From: Bradyrhizobium jicamae
GTDB lineage: Bacteria > Pseudomonadota > Alphaproteobacteria > Rhizobiales > Xanthobacteraceae
Reading direction: 5' to 3'
Length of the DNA: 64,000 bases
NCBI RefSeq assembly: GCF_001440395.1
Contig: NZ_LLXZ01000159.1
Location: 33,406-97,405 of the forward strand
Shown here piece by piece: positions 1-9,578 of the stretch. Position 1 is the first letter of the stretch, and the number at the start of each line of letters is the position of its first letter. The notes under the pieces were generated by a model. The model had not been told where the DNA came from and made no database searches. It saw nothing but the letters and a program-made list of their open reading frames with translations. The translations under genes and the position numbers were made by a program.

Positions 1-17
1 CCGCCGGTGGTCAATCG

Positions 18-228
18 GTGCGCTGGCAGGTCTCCCGGCTTGCGGAGCAGGTTCTTCCTTCGATCTCCACCTTCCCAACCCCTAAAGGGTCAGTGGCTCT
101 TGGAGATCTCTCCGGTCACGGTCGCGGGGGCGGCTGCGCTTCAGACTCAAGCTTCGAGGCTAGAACCCTGTCGCATTCCCTCTTCGCCTGTCGTAGGACA
201 GGAACCAACGCCACCCCACCATTTGCCC
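18..228 (-). promoter_or_regulatory. Cobalamin (B12) riboswitch, minus strand
   Basis: Read on the minus strand, the 3' end has the B12 box AGCCGGGAGACCTGCC at about 41-25. Upstream of it lie a GCCACTG segment, a GGGAAGG segment and a CCCCCGCGACCGTGA core close to the canonical CCCCCGCAACTGTAA. Order and spacing match the cobalamin riboswitch family. It points left, so the controlled gene lies before base 1, probably a B12 synthesis or cobalt uptake gene. The core differs slightly from consensus, so binding strength cannot be judged. Confidence 0.8.
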
Positions 229-263
229 AAGCGTGCAACTTGTCAAGCCAAAGGGACGTGCAG

Positions 264-917
264 ATGACTTCCGGATCTGATGCCGCTGAGGACGAAACCG
301 CGATCTCCGAATTCGCATTGGATGCCCGCCATTCGGCAAAAATGGCGAAGAAGAAGGCCGCGCGCGACCGGATGATGTCCAGCAAGAGTGGAGAGAAGGG
401 ACTCATCATTGTCCACACCGAGTCGGGCAAGGGAAAATCTTCCTCGGCCTCCGGCATGATCATGCGGTGCCTCGCGCATGGTTTTCACTGCGCCGTCGCG
501 CAGTTCATCAAGGGTGTATGGGACACTGGCGAGCGCCGCCTGCTCACCGGACATTTTGACGAACTGTGCCAATTCCATGCGATGGGGGAAGGTTTTGCCT
601 GGGAAACGCAGGACCACACCCGCGACATCGCCGCTGCCCGCACCGCATAGGAAAAGGCCAAGCAGCTGATCGCTGATGAAGCCTTGCGCATGGTGGTTCT
701 CGACGAGATCAACATTGCGCTTCGCTACGACTATCTGGAGATCGGAGCGGTCGTCGAGTTCCTGAACAATTCAAAGCCGCCAATGACGCATGTCGTCCTC
801 ACCGGACGCAATGCCAAGCAGGAATTGATCGACGCTGCGGACCTTGTCACGGAGATGACGCTCGTGAAGCATCCCTTCCGATCCGGCATCAAGGCTCAGC
901 CCGGCGTTGAGTTCTGA
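264..917 (+). pseudogene. cobO: cobO, cob(I)yrinic acid a,c-diamide adenosyltransferase, broken by an in-frame stop
   Basis: The intact enzyme adenosylates corrinoids during cobalamin synthesis. The frame from ATG 264 to TGA 915 keeps the P-loop TESGKGKSSS, the block FHAMGEGFAWETQDHTRD, the Walker B-like VVLDEINIALRYDY and the conserved C-terminal end LVKHPFRSGIKAQPGVEF. A TAG at 648-650 interrupts it where relatives have Trp in the AAWEKAK block (TGG to TAG). Length without the stop is about 217 residues, normal for CobO. Unless the stop is suppressed the product is inactive. The next gene, cobQ, is also broken, so this looks like decay of a cob cluster rather than a sequencing slip. Confidence 0.85.
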
Positions 918-941
918 CCAAAGCAATCGGGATTCGATTCG

Positions 942-1312
942 ATGGCGGGCGCATTGATGATTCCAGGGAGCGGGTTCGGACGTGGGCAAGTCGCTCATCG
1001 TGGCCGGCCTTGCCCGCGCTGCGACCCGGCGCGGCAATCGGGTGCTGCCGTTCAAGCCGCAGAACATGTCGAACAACGCCGCCGTGACGGTCGACGGCGG
1101 CGAAATCGGACGCGCGCAGGCATTGCAGGCGTAGGCCGCAGGTGTCGAGCCACATACCGATATGAATCCGGTCTTGCTGAAGCCGGAAACCGATGTCGGC
1201 GCCCAGATCATCGTGCACGGACGCCCCGTGGCAACGCTGCGCGCGCGTGCATACGCTGCGATGAAGCCATCGCTGATGGCGCCGGTTCTCGAGAATTTCG
1301 CCCGTCTCCAGT
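942..1312 (+). pseudogene. cobQ: cobQ, cobyric acid synthase, N-terminal remnant
   Basis: CobQ amidates adenosylcobyrinic acid diamide. Reading from ATG 942, MAGALMIPGSG is followed by a frameshift near 975-985. The downstream frame gives VGKSLIVAGLARA, VLPFKPQNMSNNAAVT and GGEIGRAQALQA, then a TAG at 1132-1134. Recognisable sequence resumes with HTDMNPVLLKPETDVGAQ and VATLRARAYAAMKPSLMA and is lost after about 1312. Only about 125 of the usual roughly 490 residues remain. It lies 24 bases after cobO, as expected for a former operon. Frameshift, nonsense codon and truncation together leave no doubt that it is dead. Confidence 0.85.
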
Positions 1313-1384
1313 ACGATCAGCAGTCGGGCGTCTGGAACAACAAACTTGAGCTGCAGCGTGCGAAGATTCTCCGAATTCCGCTCA

Positions 1385-1969
1385 CTAAGCCGTCCGCAAC
1401 ATTGGCGTGAGCGGCGGCGAAGAACCGTGTTGTATTTCACCAATGATCTTGAAGCCGTGACGTTGGTAAAAGGGGATGTTTTCTGGATTCGAACTTTCGA
1501 GGTAGGCGGCGATGCCCTCCTCATCACATCGTTGAAGAGCGTATTTCATCAGCAATGTGCCAAGCCCTTGTCCGACCCAGTTCGGATCTGCGGCAATGAG
1601 AGGCAGATACCAATGTGGCTCAGGGGGACGATGTTCGGCCATTCCCTGCCGTAGGTCTGCCATGTCTTCGGTGATCTCCGGGCGCAGGGACTGCGCCATA
1701 ATTGCATCCAGAGCTTCCTCATCTTGCTGCACGCTGGGAGGCAGCCACAGGGCCGCGGCGCGAATCCCTTCCGTCACGTATGCTGTGCCATGCTCGAATG
1801 CTCGTCCGCCACAGGCGTTAATGAACTGAGGCATGCTCCTAAGATATTGCCTTGGATCAGGCCAACTCCAACGCATCAGTGGATCGGCGGCAAAGCCGAG
1901 CACCATTGTCCAGACGGTGCTTTCCCGAATCTTTGCGTGCGCAGATTCGATGTCCGCCTCCGCTGTCAT
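1385..1969 (-). CDS. GNAT-family N-acetyltransferase
   Basis: A 194-residue protein with the GNAT acetyl-CoA binding motif: ADPNWVGQGLGTLLMKYAL at about residues 125-143 contains the Q-x-x-G-x-G/A pyrophosphate loop. The later YLESSNPENIPFYQRHGF is the typical motif B region (residue choice, then FYxRxGF). Relatives acetylate amines, antibiotics or protein N-termini; the substrate cannot be read from sequence. The start ATG at 1969 has a GGAAA purine run 9-13 bases upstream. It is convergent with the broken cob genes and appears single-gene. Confidence 0.8.
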   Translation of the reverse strand: MTAEADIESAHAKIRESTVWTMVLGFAADPLMRWSWPDPRQYLRSMPQFINACGGRAFEHGTAYVTEGIRAAALWLPPSVQQDEEALDAIMAQSLRPEITEDMADLRQGMAEHRPPEPHWYLPLIAADPNWVGQGLGTLLMKYALQRCDEEGIAAYLESSNPENIPFYQRHGFKIIGEIQHGSSPPLTPMLRTA

Positions 1970-2151
1970 GATGTCGTTTCCGAGTCTCTATTTGGGCGTA
2001 AAAGTTACAAGGGTAGAGCACAGGACAGTGCCTCTGAACGAGAGCAGAGTGGATTGCACCGACAGAGGTTTCGTCAGATGCATTTGGTTTTCGTTCCGGG
2101 CTGTCCTCCTGCCTCAGAAGGCTGCCGTCGACGAAGGCTCCTCAGTGGGTG

Positions 2152-2295
2152 ATCCTTGACCTGGATCTTCCTGGTGAGCTTCTGTGCTTCCTGGGTCTGG
2201 AGCGTCATCTGGAGCCTGCCCTTCCTAAGGGAAGCTTCGACTTTCTTGCCGTCGACACCGTTCGGCAGCCTGCAACAGCCTCGAAAGAAACAACG
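2152..2295 (-). pseudogene. Hsp20 small heat shock protein, C-terminal remnant
   Basis: The minus-strand translation FFRGCCRLPNGVDGKKVEAS followed by LRKGRLQMTL and AQKLTRKIQVK reproduces the end of the alpha-crystallin domain of small heat shock proteins (FRLP-x-VD-x-x-KVEAS-x-KxGxLxVTLPK). No N-terminal half is present in any frame upstream. About 48 of roughly 150 residues survive, so this is a fragment. Rhizobial islands often carry several hsp20 genes; which copy this came from is unknown. Confidence 0.6.
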
Positions 2296-2925
2296 CAAGG
2301 ACGTTTCGAGTTTGCAAGTGCGAAGAAGCCATAGCACGCGCTCGATACGAACATCGTGCGATGGCGGCGCTTGAACCGGGTTCTCGGCACGACCGAGCAC
2401 GTTAGGAAGCGTCGCACGTAGAGGTCGCAGGTAGGCAACGATCTTATGAGGTATCACCTCATCTCCCATTGAGCGGTTCTGGATTAGATCTCTTGTTCAA
2501 AACACGTGCCAACTGCGGAACCGCATAGACTATTGCCCTCAGTCGGACGGGTGCCATCGTTCGGAGCCGACGGCGCACCTCATCTTTTCGCGCCAAGCAC
2601 CGCAAGAAACTCTCCACGAGTCGGCACGTCGTCCATAGATCGAGGGTGCAGCCGTTTTCGAGCTCGGGGCGAGCGTGGAGCCAGTGACAGCTCAAAACGA
2701 TACCTCGACGCTACCCCGCTGTGTCCACTCATAAAAGGTGGCCCACCGGTGCCGCCATGAAGAGGCGAGATTGGAGCGATATGGTCGAGTGGGCATAGCG
2801 GGAGGGTGGCTCGCGCCATCTGGCTCGACCATATTCACTTTTTGGGCACAGACGGCGAGCTGTTCACACCAGCAAGATTGCTCGGCAGTTACCTGACATG
2901 CCCGCGTTCGGTTGAAGACGACCTA
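2296..2925. other. No gene recognised
   Basis: No reading frame here has a recognisable family or convincing start on either strand. Short open frames at 2459-2695 and 2580-2819 overlap each other on the minus strand and look like noise or decayed mobile DNA. The last part holds the regulatory region of the NRPS operon. Confidence 0.5.
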
Positions 2926-2941
2926 TGTTCGGGGCCAGACA
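2926..2941 (+). promoter_or_regulatory. NifA upstream activator site (TGT-N10-ACA)
   Basis: TGT at 2926-2928, ten bases, then ACA at 2939-2941: an exact match to the NifA binding consensus. The site centre is about 73 bases before the -24 GG of the sigma-54 promoter at 3005, within the usual enhancer range. The motif alone is common by chance (1 in 4096 positions); its weight comes from the perfect promoter just downstream. Confidence 0.75.
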
Positions 2942-3004
2942 CTAACACGCGAGTCGAACCCGCCCGGCCTGCAAAGCTTACGAATCTGTCTCTTTGCCAA
3001 AAGT

Positions 3005-3020
3005 TGGCACGTCTGTTGCT
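3005..3020 (+). promoter_or_regulatory. Sigma-54 (RpoN) -24/-12 promoter of the NRPS operon
   Basis: TGGCACG TCTG TTGCT matches the sigma-54 consensus TGGCACG-N4-TTGCW at every specified base. The GG and GC are ten bases apart. Initiation is expected near 3030, giving a leader of about 70 bases before the ATG at 3099. With the NifA site at 2926 this predicts expression under low oxygen in nodules. Confidence 0.85.
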
Positions 3021-3098
3021 CACTTCACTGGGGCAGAGCAATTGCATCGGGCGCGACGGGCTCTCAACAATTTTCTGATCTAAGGACCGCACAAGGCG

Positions 3099-6000
3099 AT
3101 GAATGGGGGGCTTATGCCTACGGAAAATCGACCCAGCGAAAATCAGTTTGTGGAACGTCAACCGATCGACGTGATCGCGGCGATTGATCGCCTTGCCAGA
3201 TCGGATCCAGAGAGGGTTGCGCTAAGGTACGGCGCTGATGAACTTACCTACGGGGCGCTGCGATTAAGATCGGATGCACTCGCAGGGACGTTACGAGACC
3301 ATGGCGCTCAGGGCGCGGTCGTCGGCTATTGGGGTGAACGGAACCTCGACTGGGCGACGACTGTCGTCGCAATTTTGAAGGCCGGATCAACCTACCTGCC
3401 GCTCGATCCATCGCTACCGTCTTCGCGCACAGCATTCATGATCGAGCAGAGTCGCTGCGCTCTGATTATCGGCTCCGACAAGCTGGATCCGCTCAGCCAG
3501 TTCCAGGCGAGCAGCAAAGGCACTGTGCAATTCATGGCGATAGAGGCGGCGCTGCGCGAGGGCCAGGCTTCGCCTATCTTGCCAATATCGAGCGAGAACG
3601 GAATCGCCTACATTCTGTTTACGTCTGGTTCGACGGGCCAGCCTAAGGGCGCAATGATCGCGCACGCAGCCCTAAACAATCATTTGGCGGCAAAGATTGA
3701 TGCCCTCACTCTCACTCGGACCGATTGCATTGCGCAGACAGCATCGCACTGCTTTGACATCTCGCTGTGGCAGCTTCTAGCGGGGCTTTGCGTCGGAGGC
3801 TGTATCGCGATCATTGACGATGTAACACTGAAATCCCCAGTATCCCTTCTCAACGCGATTCAAGGATACGGCGTGAGGATTGTTCAGTTCGTTCCATCGA
3901 TGCTTGCAATATTTGTTGAATATCTGAAATCGCTTGCGGCCGCTGAGCGAGCTCTGGACAGTTTGCGGTTTATTTCTACGGTCGGCGAACCTCTAACACC
4001 CGGACTGGCGCGCGCGTGGCTTGCCTTATATCCCCGGGTCCCCATTCTCAACCACTACGGGCCAACCGAGTGCGCGGACGGTGTTACGCATTATCTGGTT
4101 TCCGTACCGCCTGCGCTGGCTGACGCTTATGTGCCGATCGGCAAGCCGATTCCTAACCTTGAGGTTTATGTCGCCGACGGACCGCGGCTTTGCAACACGG
4201 GAGAGGTCGGCGAAATCTGTGTTAGCGGCGTTGGTGTCGCTGCTGGTTACGTCAATGACGATGTCCGCACCAGGGATGCTTTTCGGCCAAACCCGTTCTC
4301 AACCGATCCGTCGTTCCGGCGCCTATACAGGACAGGTGATCTCGGACGCGTTCGTTCCGATGGACTCTTGGAATGTCTAGGTCGACGGGACCGTCAGGTC
4401 AAAATCCGCGGGCACAGAATTGAGCTGGGAGAAATCGAGGCCCGCCTCTCCGCTCATCATTTGGTACGTGGCGCCGTCGCGGTCGCCTCCGTGTGCGCAG
4501 GCGTAAAGCTTACGGCGAGAGACATAACCAGGGCCGAGGGGGGAACTGGATCGAGACGCCTCATTGCGTATGTGTCAGCTCCGGCTGAAGTTGCGGAAGG
4601 TGAGCTTCAGAACTTTCTTGCCGAAGCGCTTCCCGCCTACATGCTCCCAGAGAGGATTATCCACGTCGGCGGTATTCCACTGACCAGAAACGGAAAGGTC
4701 GACTTTGGAGCATTGCCGGACCCGGCCAGTGTTCGCCCTCAATTGTCGACGCCATTCGAGGAGCCGCAAACAGAGCTCGAAGCCCAGTTGTGCCAGATTT
4801 GGTCCCGCGTTCTGCGTGTTGAAAACATTGGCGTGAATGACCAGTTCATAAGCCTGGGCGGAGACTCGCTCCGGGCAATGCTCATATTGGGCCAGGTGCA
4901 GACCCAGCTCGGAGTGAGAACGGATTTCAGGCTGGTCCTGAATGGAACGATCCGATCTCTTGCGGCTTCGATCTCGGCGGCCCGAGTCGAATCCAAACTC
5001 TGTACAGCCCCGACGTACGGAACGCTTACGCGATCGCCTCTGACGCGAGTTCAGGAGCACCTATGGTTTCTCTCGCAGCTCGATCCGTCTGCCAGGAACT
5101 ACATCATTCAAGGCGGCCTGCAAATAAGGGGCATCATCGATCTGGCCGAGTTCAATCGCGCCTGGACCGATGTCGTTCATTCCCATCAGGCACTTTCGGC
5201 GCGCTTTATCGACGAGGACGGTCCGGTTCAGCTTTTTGATGCTCCGCAATGCGCAAGTCTTGAATTGGCTGATGCATCTCATCTCAGGACGCAGGAAAGT
5301 GAGGAACTGATTGCACAGTTACGGCGAACAGAGCTGAACGGCAGCTTTGATCTCAGCCAAGGCCACCTGTTTCGCGCGCGCATGATCCGTCTTGGCCCTG
5401 ATAATCATCTCATACTGATCACCGCTCACGAGATTATTATCGATGCCTGGTCGATCTCTGTTCTGCTCAGGGACCTTCGACAAAGATACGCCGATGCCGC
5501 GGCGTTTTTGCCAGAGAGCCGCGCGTCACTCTCGACCTACGCGGTCTGGGAAAACGAACACGTTACTCCAGAGGCGCTGGCCAACCAACGTAGCTATTGG
5601 CGTCGTCAGATTGGTGATGATCCGCCGGTGCTTTCGCTTGGAACGGAACGAGCGCGGCCGCAGACAGATTCCTACCGCGGCGCCTCGCATGCGGTGCTGC
5701 TTGGCAGCGAGCTCTCGGATCAGGTACGGGGGGTTGCGCGCCGACATAGGTGCACCACGTCGACAACACTCCTCGCATGCTTCAAGCTGCTGCTGCGGAT
5801 GTATAGCGGTCAGGACGATATTATCGTTGGCATACCGCACGTCGTACGGGATCAACCTGGCAGCGCCGACATCGTTGGCTTTTTCCTGAACATGCTGCCA
5901 ATCCGCACTGCGATCAATGTAGGCCAGTCCTTTGCGGTTCATGCCTTGCACGTCCAGGACCTGGTCAGCGACGCCATCGCAAATTCGGCATATCCGTTCG

Positions 6001-9000
6001 GCTGGATGGTGAGGGATACCCGGCTCCATCGCGAAACGGGGCGATCACCGATCTTCCAAGTCATGTTCAACATGTACTCTGAGGCCGCGGACCCAGTTCG
6101 CCAGCATGAGTTGGACCTGACATTTCGGGAATACGACACCGGCCATGTCAAATTCGATCTGACATTGTACGCACAAGATCAGGGCGATAACATTGCCCTC
6201 CAGCTAGCATATTCGGAAAACATATTTTCCAGCGATCTGATTGTCCGCATGGCTGACAATCTGCGCTGTCTGATTGCGGCCTGCGTTGAGAACCCACTTG
6301 CGCCCATTGAAGATCTGAGCTGTCTAAGCGCCTCAGACGTCGCCATACTGGAGTCGCTAGATGGCTCGGCGCCACCATATGAGACTGAATGTCCGCTTGT
6401 CGAAGCGTTCGAGCAAATTAGCGTCTCTAAGCGGAACCAGCTGGCATACTTTGGTGATTTCGGTGAGGTAACATTCGGCCAGCTGCGTGAGCGCGTAACA
6501 GCTGTTAGGTCGTTGCTGCGGGCTTCTGACGTGGGCGCTGGCGATACGGTCGCCATGTTGGTCGACCGGTCGCCTGACGTGACCGCTGTTATTCTTGCGG
6601 CGCGAGCCTTGCAGTCCATCGTTGTCCCTATATCGCCGGATTATCCGCGTGATCGGATCGAACATATCCTGCGAGATAGTCAGGCAAAGCTTTTGGTTCA
6701 CGAAAATACCACTGACCTTGGCTTTGACATGCCGTCGATTTGTCTATTGACCCTAGAAGGGTACGGCGCGCCTTCGCACGATCTCGAGTGTAGCAACAAA
6801 CCATCAGATCCGGGAATTGCGAGCCTTATATACACGTCGTCCTCAACCGGGAAGGCGAAGGGGGTTCTTATACCGGAATCGGCAGTTCTCAATCGGCTGA
6901 ACTGGATGTGGCGAAGCTTTCCCTTCGACAGTACCGACGTGATGGTTGTCCAAAAATCCGCATCACTCGTTGCGTCCGCTTGGGAGTACTTTGGAGGGCT
7001 TCTGAGAGGTGTGCCCGCGCTGATCCTGACCCAAGAGCAGTTGCTGGATCCAGATCTGTTGTTGTGCACGTTGGCGAGACATCGCGCGACACACTTATTT
7101 GCCTCGCCGCCACTCCTGTCGGGCATCATTGCTTCCCAAGAACGGCACCCGCGACCGACCGCCTTGCGGTTGGTCACAAGTAGCGCCGAACCGATGCCTT
7201 CCTGGCTCCCCGTTCGCTGGCGTGCGTATTTCCCGGACGTGCCGTTGTGGAACTTCTATGGTGCTACGGAATGTGCATCCAATGCAGCAGTCTACGAAAC
7301 ATCGGATGCCTGCGACGGCTCGTCGCTCGTCCCCATTGGGCGCCCAATCGATAACGTCAAACTCTACGTGCTCGATGCCCAGTTGAAGAGAGTCCCTGTC
7401 GGAGCCGCCGGCGAACTCTGCATCGCGGGACGCTGCGTGAGTGCTGGGTACTGGCGAGATCAAGATCGGACCGACCGCTGCTTTGTGCCAAATCCGTATG
7501 ATGACGGACAATACAACGTTCTTTATCGAAGTGGCGATATCGCACGCATCTCAACCAGCGGCCTTCTCGAGATTTGCAGCCGATCGGACAACCAGATCAA
7601 AGTACGGGGGTTTCGCATCGAGCTGGAGGAGGTCGAAGCAGCCCTTGAATCTCATCCAGCGATCAAGAAGGCCGCGGTCGTAGCAGAAGGCATGGATGAC
7701 CATCGTCGCTTGATCGCTAGCGTGGTTTCGACTCGCGACAGTCTAAGCTCTGAAGACATTGTCATCCACCTGCGCCACACATTGCCGTCCTACATGATTC
7801 CCGCCGCCTTCCGTTGGGTTGACAGTATCCCCCTTACGGCGAGCGGAAAGATAGATCGTGCTCGCCTGTCGTCCGTTCCTTACCGCGAGGTCGGGCTTGT
7901 TCCATCTGCTGAGCCCCGCACGAGGAAGGAGCGCATTCTTGCTGGGATCTGGCAGGATCTATTAGGCGCCAAGTGGGTCGGAATCGATCAGAGCTTCTTC
8001 GATATCGGCGGAGACTCTCTTCTGAGCGTGCGCTGCGTCACGTTGGCACGCAAAGCCGGGCTGAATTTCACTGTTCACCAAATCTATCAGACACCGACTA
8101 TCAGGGACTTGGCGGCAGACGAAGCGGCGGTTACGTCCTTCCCTTCCTTGGATGGCTCATTGCCACTTACCCCCGCAATCTCTTCTTGGAACCGCCTTGC
8201 CGGCTTCGATGAGCATTTCAACATCGGCGATCTGTTCTTCTTGCCGGCGGGCGCCCTGAAAATCACAATATTGGAGCGCGCCCTTGCCCATGTCATGGAT
8301 AGGCACGATGGCCTCAGACTCCGTATTGCCCGAACCGACGATGGTCTACTTTCGTCAATCGGACCTTCCGTGGCCGAACGCCTCGTGGAGGAGATCGACC
8401 TTGTCGGGATGAGCGGCCTACAGCAGCGCAAGGCAATCGAGAGCATCTCAACAACACGTCAACATATGTTTCGGTTTGACGGCCAGATGCCTCTTGTTAA
8501 AGTCACGGCGTTCTGCACATCGGAAAACGGCGATTACTATCTACTGGTCTTGTTACATCATTTTGTAGCGGACGGAATAGGCTATCGACTGTTCCTGGAA
8601 GCATTGGATGCGGCGTACTACTCCCTTGCCTCAGGCCACGCCGTGGGTGATGGCGAGAATGTACAAATGCTCTCTCCATGGTTGAACCGCCTTGAGCACT
8701 ACGCGAACAGCGAAGCACCAGCCGAACTCAAATTTTGGGAGAGGATTAACTACCATGAGTTCAAATTTAACATCAGTGACACGTCACCGAGCGCCGCGAG
8801 CTTTTCAGAGGTGACCGCGAGAGAGCTTCATTATGCACGCCTTGAAGGTCGCATGGATGAAGCCAATTGCCGTTCCCTCTGGGAAGATCAGGCCAAACAC
8901 TACCTGGAGATTGACAAAGAAGCGACGGCTGATCTCCTCAATATTGCAGCTCGATGGGCGCATTGTCAGGACTTTGACGTTTTTGTTGCCGCGCTATCCG

Positions 9001-9578
9001 GCGCCTTTGGACGTGTTTTCGGCAACTATTCACTCTGGATTGATAGCCTTACCTCGACCCGAGGTCGGCTGTTTGACGATTTCGATCCATCTCAGATCAT
9101 CGGCGTTATCAGCGAGATCGTTCCGCTTCCTTTGAGACTCACAGAAACGGAGGCCCGTCCGGATCGTGCTCGTTCAATATTCCGCCAGCGCAATGCCCTG
9201 CCACGCAGGGGAATTGGCTTTCGGGCCATGAAATTCCTGAACCGAGATCCAGCCGTGCGGAGCCGGATCGATCGCCTGCCCTTACCCAGAATTGGATTGA
9301 ATTATCGAGTGGGTTTGCAGCGCAATTTTGCACGCCATTTCCTAGCCAAGGAACCTTCTCTGCTCTGGATCGGCAAAGACATGGATGAAGCGGGCGTGAA
9401 TTACCTGTTCTGGTTCAGTGTCGGATATCAAGCCGGCCACCTACAGATAGAAACGAGGTATAATTCAACTAAGGTCGGCTATGAGGTAACCCGCAATCTT
9501 TGCACGGTGTTGCAACAGGAGCTGTTGCAGACGATCAGCGAATTCGGAAGAGCTAGCGACACTTTCATTCATAAATGA
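3099..9578 (+). CDS. Nonribosomal peptide synthetase, A-T-C-A-T-E-like, 2159 aa
   Basis: A cytoplasmic modular peptide synthetase. Module 1 has an adenylation domain (about 20-540; A3 TSGSTGQPKG near 174-183, FDISLW at 219, YGPTE near 321) and a carrier domain with phosphopantetheine Ser590 in LGGDS. A condensation domain follows (about 645-1085); its HHxxxDG motif reads AHEIIIDA, keeping catalytic His777. The second adenylation domain (about 1105-1595) has TSSSTGKAKG at 1246 and Val1291 where alpha-amino-acid activators have Asp. The second carrier Ser is 1640. The last domain (about 1688-2159) resembles epimerization domains: HHFVADG at 1820, RRGIGF and PRIGLNYRVG. The Glu of the usual EGHGR motif appears as Ser1986. 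There is no thioesterase or reductase. ATG 3099 follows AAGG; ATG 3114 is an alternative. Its stop overlaps the MATE start. The product, at most a modified dipeptide, is unknown. Confidence 0.93.
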   Translation: MNGGLMPTENRPSENQFVERQPIDVIAAIDRLARSDPERVALRYGADELTYGALRLRSDALAGTLRDHGAQGAVVGYWGERNLDWATTVVAILKAGSTYLPLDPSLPSSRTAFMIEQSRCALIIGSDKLDPLSQFQASSKGTVQFMAIEAALREGQASPILPISSENGIAYILFTSGSTGQPKGAMIAHAALNNHLAAKIDALTLTRTDCIAQTASHCFDISLWQLLAGLCVGGCIAIIDDVTLKSPVSLLNAIQGYGVRIVQFVPSMLAIFVEYLKSLAAAERALDSLRFISTVGEPLTPGLARAWLALYPRVPILNHYGPTECADGVTHYLVSVPPALADAYVPIGKPIPNLEVYVADGPRLCNTGEVGEICVSGVGVAAGYVNDDVRTRDAFRPNPFSTDPSFRRLYRTGDLGRVRSDGLLECLGRRDRQVKIRGHRIELGEIEARLSAHHLVRGAVAVASVCAGVKLTARDITRAEGGTGSRRLIAYVSAPAEVAEGELQNFLAEALPAYMLPERIIHVGGIPLTRNGKVDFGALPDPASVRPQLSTPFEEPQTELEAQLCQIWSRVLRVENIGVNDQFISLGGDSLRAMLILGQVQTQLGVRTDFRLVLNGTIRSLAASISAARVESKLCTAPTYGTLTRSPLTRVQEHLWFLSQLDPSARNYIIQGGLQIRGIIDLAEFNRAWTDVVHSHQALSARFIDEDGPVQLFDAPQCASLELADASHLRTQESEELIAQLRRTELNGSFDLSQGHLFRARMIRLGPDNHLILITAHEIIIDAWSISVLLRDLRQRYADAAAFLPESRASLSTYAVWENEHVTPEALANQRSYWRRQIGDDPPVLSLGTERARPQTDSYRGASHAVLLGSELSDQVRGVARRHRCTTSTTLLACFKLLLRMYSGQDDIIVGIPHVVRDQPGSADIVGFFLNMLPIRTAINVGQSFAVHALHVQDLVSDAIANSAYPFGWMVRDTRLHRETGRSPIFQVMFNMYSEAADPVRQHELDLTFREYDTGHVKFDLTLYAQDQGDNIALQLAYSENIFSSDLIVRMADNLRCLIAACVENPLAPIEDLSCLSASDVAILESLDGSAPPYETECPLVEAFEQISVSKRNQLAYFGDFGEVTFGQLRERVTAVRSLLRASDVGAGDTVAMLVDRSPDVTAVILAARALQSIVVPISPDYPRDRIEHILRDSQAKLLVHENTTDLGFDMPSICLLTLEGYGAPSHDLECSNKPSDPGIASLIYTSSSTGKAKGVLIPESAVLNRLNWMWRSFPFDSTDVMVVQKSASLVASAWEYFGGLLRGVPALILTQEQLLDPDLLLCTLARHRATHLFASPPLLSGIIASQERHPRPTALRLVTSSAEPMPSWLPVRWRAYFPDVPLWNFYGATECASNAAVYETSDACDGSSLVPIGRPIDNVKLYVLDAQLKRVPVGAAGELCIAGRCVSAGYWRDQDRTDRCFVPNPYDDGQYNVLYRSGDIARISTSGLLEICSRSDNQIKVRGFRIELEEVEAALESHPAIKKAAVVAEGMDDHRRLIASVVSTRDSLSSEDIVIHLRHTLPSYMIPAAFRWVDSIPLTASGKIDRARLSSVPYREVGLVPSAEPRTRKERILAGIWQDLLGAKWVGIDQSFFDIGGDSLLSVRCVTLARKAGLNFTVHQIYQTPTIRDLAADEAAVTSFPSLDGSLPLTPAISSWNRLAGFDEHFNIGDLFFLPAGALKITILERALAHVMDRHDGLRLRIARTDDGLLSSIGPSVAERLVEEIDLVGMSGLQQRKAIESISTTRQHMFRFDGQMPLVKVTAFCTSENGDYYLLVLLHHFVADGIGYRLFLEALDAAYYSLASGHAVGDGENVQMLSPWLNRLEHYANSEAPAELKFWERINYHEFKFNISDTSPSAASFSEVTARELHYARLEGRMDEANCRSLWEDQAKHYLEIDKEATADLLNIAARWAHCQDFDVFVAALSGAFGRVFGNYSLWIDSLTSTRGRLFDDFDPSQIIGVISEIVPLPLRLTETEARPDRARSIFRQRNALPRRGIGFRAMKFLNRDPAVRSRIDRLPLPRIGLNYRVGLQRNFARHFLAKEPSLLWIGKDMDEAGVNYLFWFSVGYQAGHLQIETRYNSTKVGYEVTRNLCTVLQQELLQTISEFGRASDTFIHK

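Noticed and set aside
2497..2512. Minus-strand TGGCACG-TGTT-TTGAA, similar to a sigma-54 promoter
   Set aside because: The invariant GC of the -12 element is GA here, and the downstream sequence is only the Hsp20 remnant.
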